7,421 bases of DNA. Origin: Gammaproteobacteria bacterium. GTDB taxonomy: Bacteria > Pseudomonadota > Gammaproteobacteria > Arenicellales > JAHEKD01. The DNA lies in contig JAHEKD010000114.1 of NCBI GenBank assembly GCA_024638545.1, positions 1 to 7,421 of the forward strand, read 5' to 3'. Below, one piece after another: positions 6,856 through 7,421 of the stretch. The notes under the pieces were generated by a model. It saw nothing but the letters and a program-made list of their open reading frames with translations. It was not told the origin of the DNA and searched no databases. The position numbers were made by a program, and so were the translations under genes. Numbering within the stretch: the stretch's first letter is position 1; the number at the start of each line of letters is the position of its first letter.

Positions 6856-7421
6856 GGTTTAATACCTCATGCACGGCGGGACAAAGACCGCGATATTGCT
6901 GCCAGCCATCATCATAATAGGCTCTGAAATCAGCCTCGGGATCGATAACGGCGTCTATTTTTACAGGTTCGAAAATTTCTTCAAGGCTGTGTTCATTAAC
7001 ACTGGCGACAGCCAGTCTTGCCGCACCAAATGCTGCGCCTGAGTGGGCGCTTTGGGCAAGTTCAAGCGGCTTGTTCATCACATTGCTGAGAATTTGCAGC
7101 CATTGACGAGATCGTGAGCCGCCACCCACGACCAGCATGCTTTCAATGTCAGACCCGGCCTGACTGAGCACCTCCAGACAGTCCCTGAAAGCGTAGGCCA
7201 CACCAGTAGCTACCGTGTGCGTCAGCTCGGCCCGGGAAGTTGTGTGCTCAAGCCCTGTAAACACACCTCTTAGCTGGCTGTTGTTATGCGGCGTTCTCTC
7301 GCCGGACAGATATGGCAGAAAATAGACGCCCGGCTTCAAATCCGGTGGCTTATTCAGATCCAGAAAAATGTCGTCCAGTGAAGTTGAAAACAATTCAGCC
7401 AGCCAGTTAAAACACGACGCG
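6848..7421 (-). CDS. xylB: Xylulokinase, C-terminal part (N-terminus outside window)
   Basis: XylB phosphorylates D-xylulose with ATP to D-xylulose 5-phosphate, which enters the pentose phosphate pathway. Only the last 190 residues are visible. The frame runs open to the right edge, with residues NWLAEL before the visible domain as in other XylB proteins, and about 300 residues should lie outside. The part seen is the C-terminal actin-like ATPase domain of the FGGY kinase family. It contains [13 protein letters not shown] (33-45 of the visible part), the second FGGY signature around [13 protein letters not shown] (73-85), and the adenosine-binding [15 protein letters not shown] segment (97-111) followed by NKPLEL. 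The gene ends in TAA at 6850-6848, overlapping the xylA start. The FGGY call is firm. Xylulokinase rather than another sugar kinase rests on the conserved domain and the overlap with xylA. Confidence 0.94.
   Translation of the reverse strand, partial: ASCFNWLAELFSTSLDDIFLDLNKPPDLKPGVYFLPYLSGERTPHNNSQLRGVFTGLEHTTSRAELTHTVATGVAYAFRDCLEVLSQAGSDIESMLVVGGGSRSRQWLQILSNVMNKPLELAQSAHSGAAFGAARLAVASVNEHSLEEIFEPVKIDAVIDPEADFRAYYDDGWQQYRGLCPAVHEVLNHD

Noticed and set aside
1..7421. CRISPR arrays, tRNA or rRNA genes, insertion sequences, phage or toxin-antitoxin genes
   Set aside because: I saw no regularly spaced direct repeats, RNA-gene signatures, transposase motifs or terminal inverted repeats. The window is filled by sugar metabolism and transport genes.

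Overview
The window is a sugar-catabolism and uptake locus with seven genes, all read from the minus strand, so transcription runs from high to low coordinates. The genes are tightly packed, and the proteins are typical of a Gram-negative bacterium. The periplasmic binding protein has a Sec signal peptide, the xylose isomerase is of the E. coli length class, and base composition looks close to 50% GC. I read it as a proteobacterium, probably gamma- or alphaproteobacterial. Nothing in the window fixes the genus.

In transcription order, the first block (7421 to 3252) holds xylB (xylulokinase, 5' part outside the window), xylA (xylose isomerase), a sugar phosphate isomerase/epimerase-like TIM-barrel protein, and a Gfo/Idh/MocA NAD(P)-dependent oxidoreductase. 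xylB and xylA overlap by 8 nt. The next two genes follow at 47 and 11 nt, each with a GAGGTG-type ribosome binding site. XylA and XylB convert D-xylose to D-xylulose 5-phosphate. The other two are not needed for that pathway. They look like an extra oxidation/isomerisation or glycoside-opening branch that feeds it.

A 196-nt intergenic region (3056-3251) separates this block from the transporter. It contains a perfect 13-bp inverted repeat with a 7-nt spacer, a strong operator candidate that resembles ROK-family XylR half-sites. It also holds weak promoter candidates and a strong AGGAGG ribosome binding site.

The second block (3055 to 1) encodes a CUT1-type (maltose/oligosaccharide-like) ABC importer: a family-1 solute-binding protein, a MalF-like permease and a MalG-like permease cut by the window edge. 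The two permease genes overlap by 4 nt (ATGA). A 12-bp perfect hairpin lies between the binding-protein gene and the first permease gene, where binding-protein operons commonly set unequal expression. No ATPase gene is visible. It may lie beyond the left edge.

Together the genes suggest import of a xylose-containing oligosaccharide, xyloside or related sugar, processing by the oxidoreductase/isomerase pair, and entry into the pentose phosphate pathway through XylA and XylB. The core genes belong to well-known families. The less ordinary points are their combination, the long operator palindrome and the extended periplasmic loop of the MalG-like permease.
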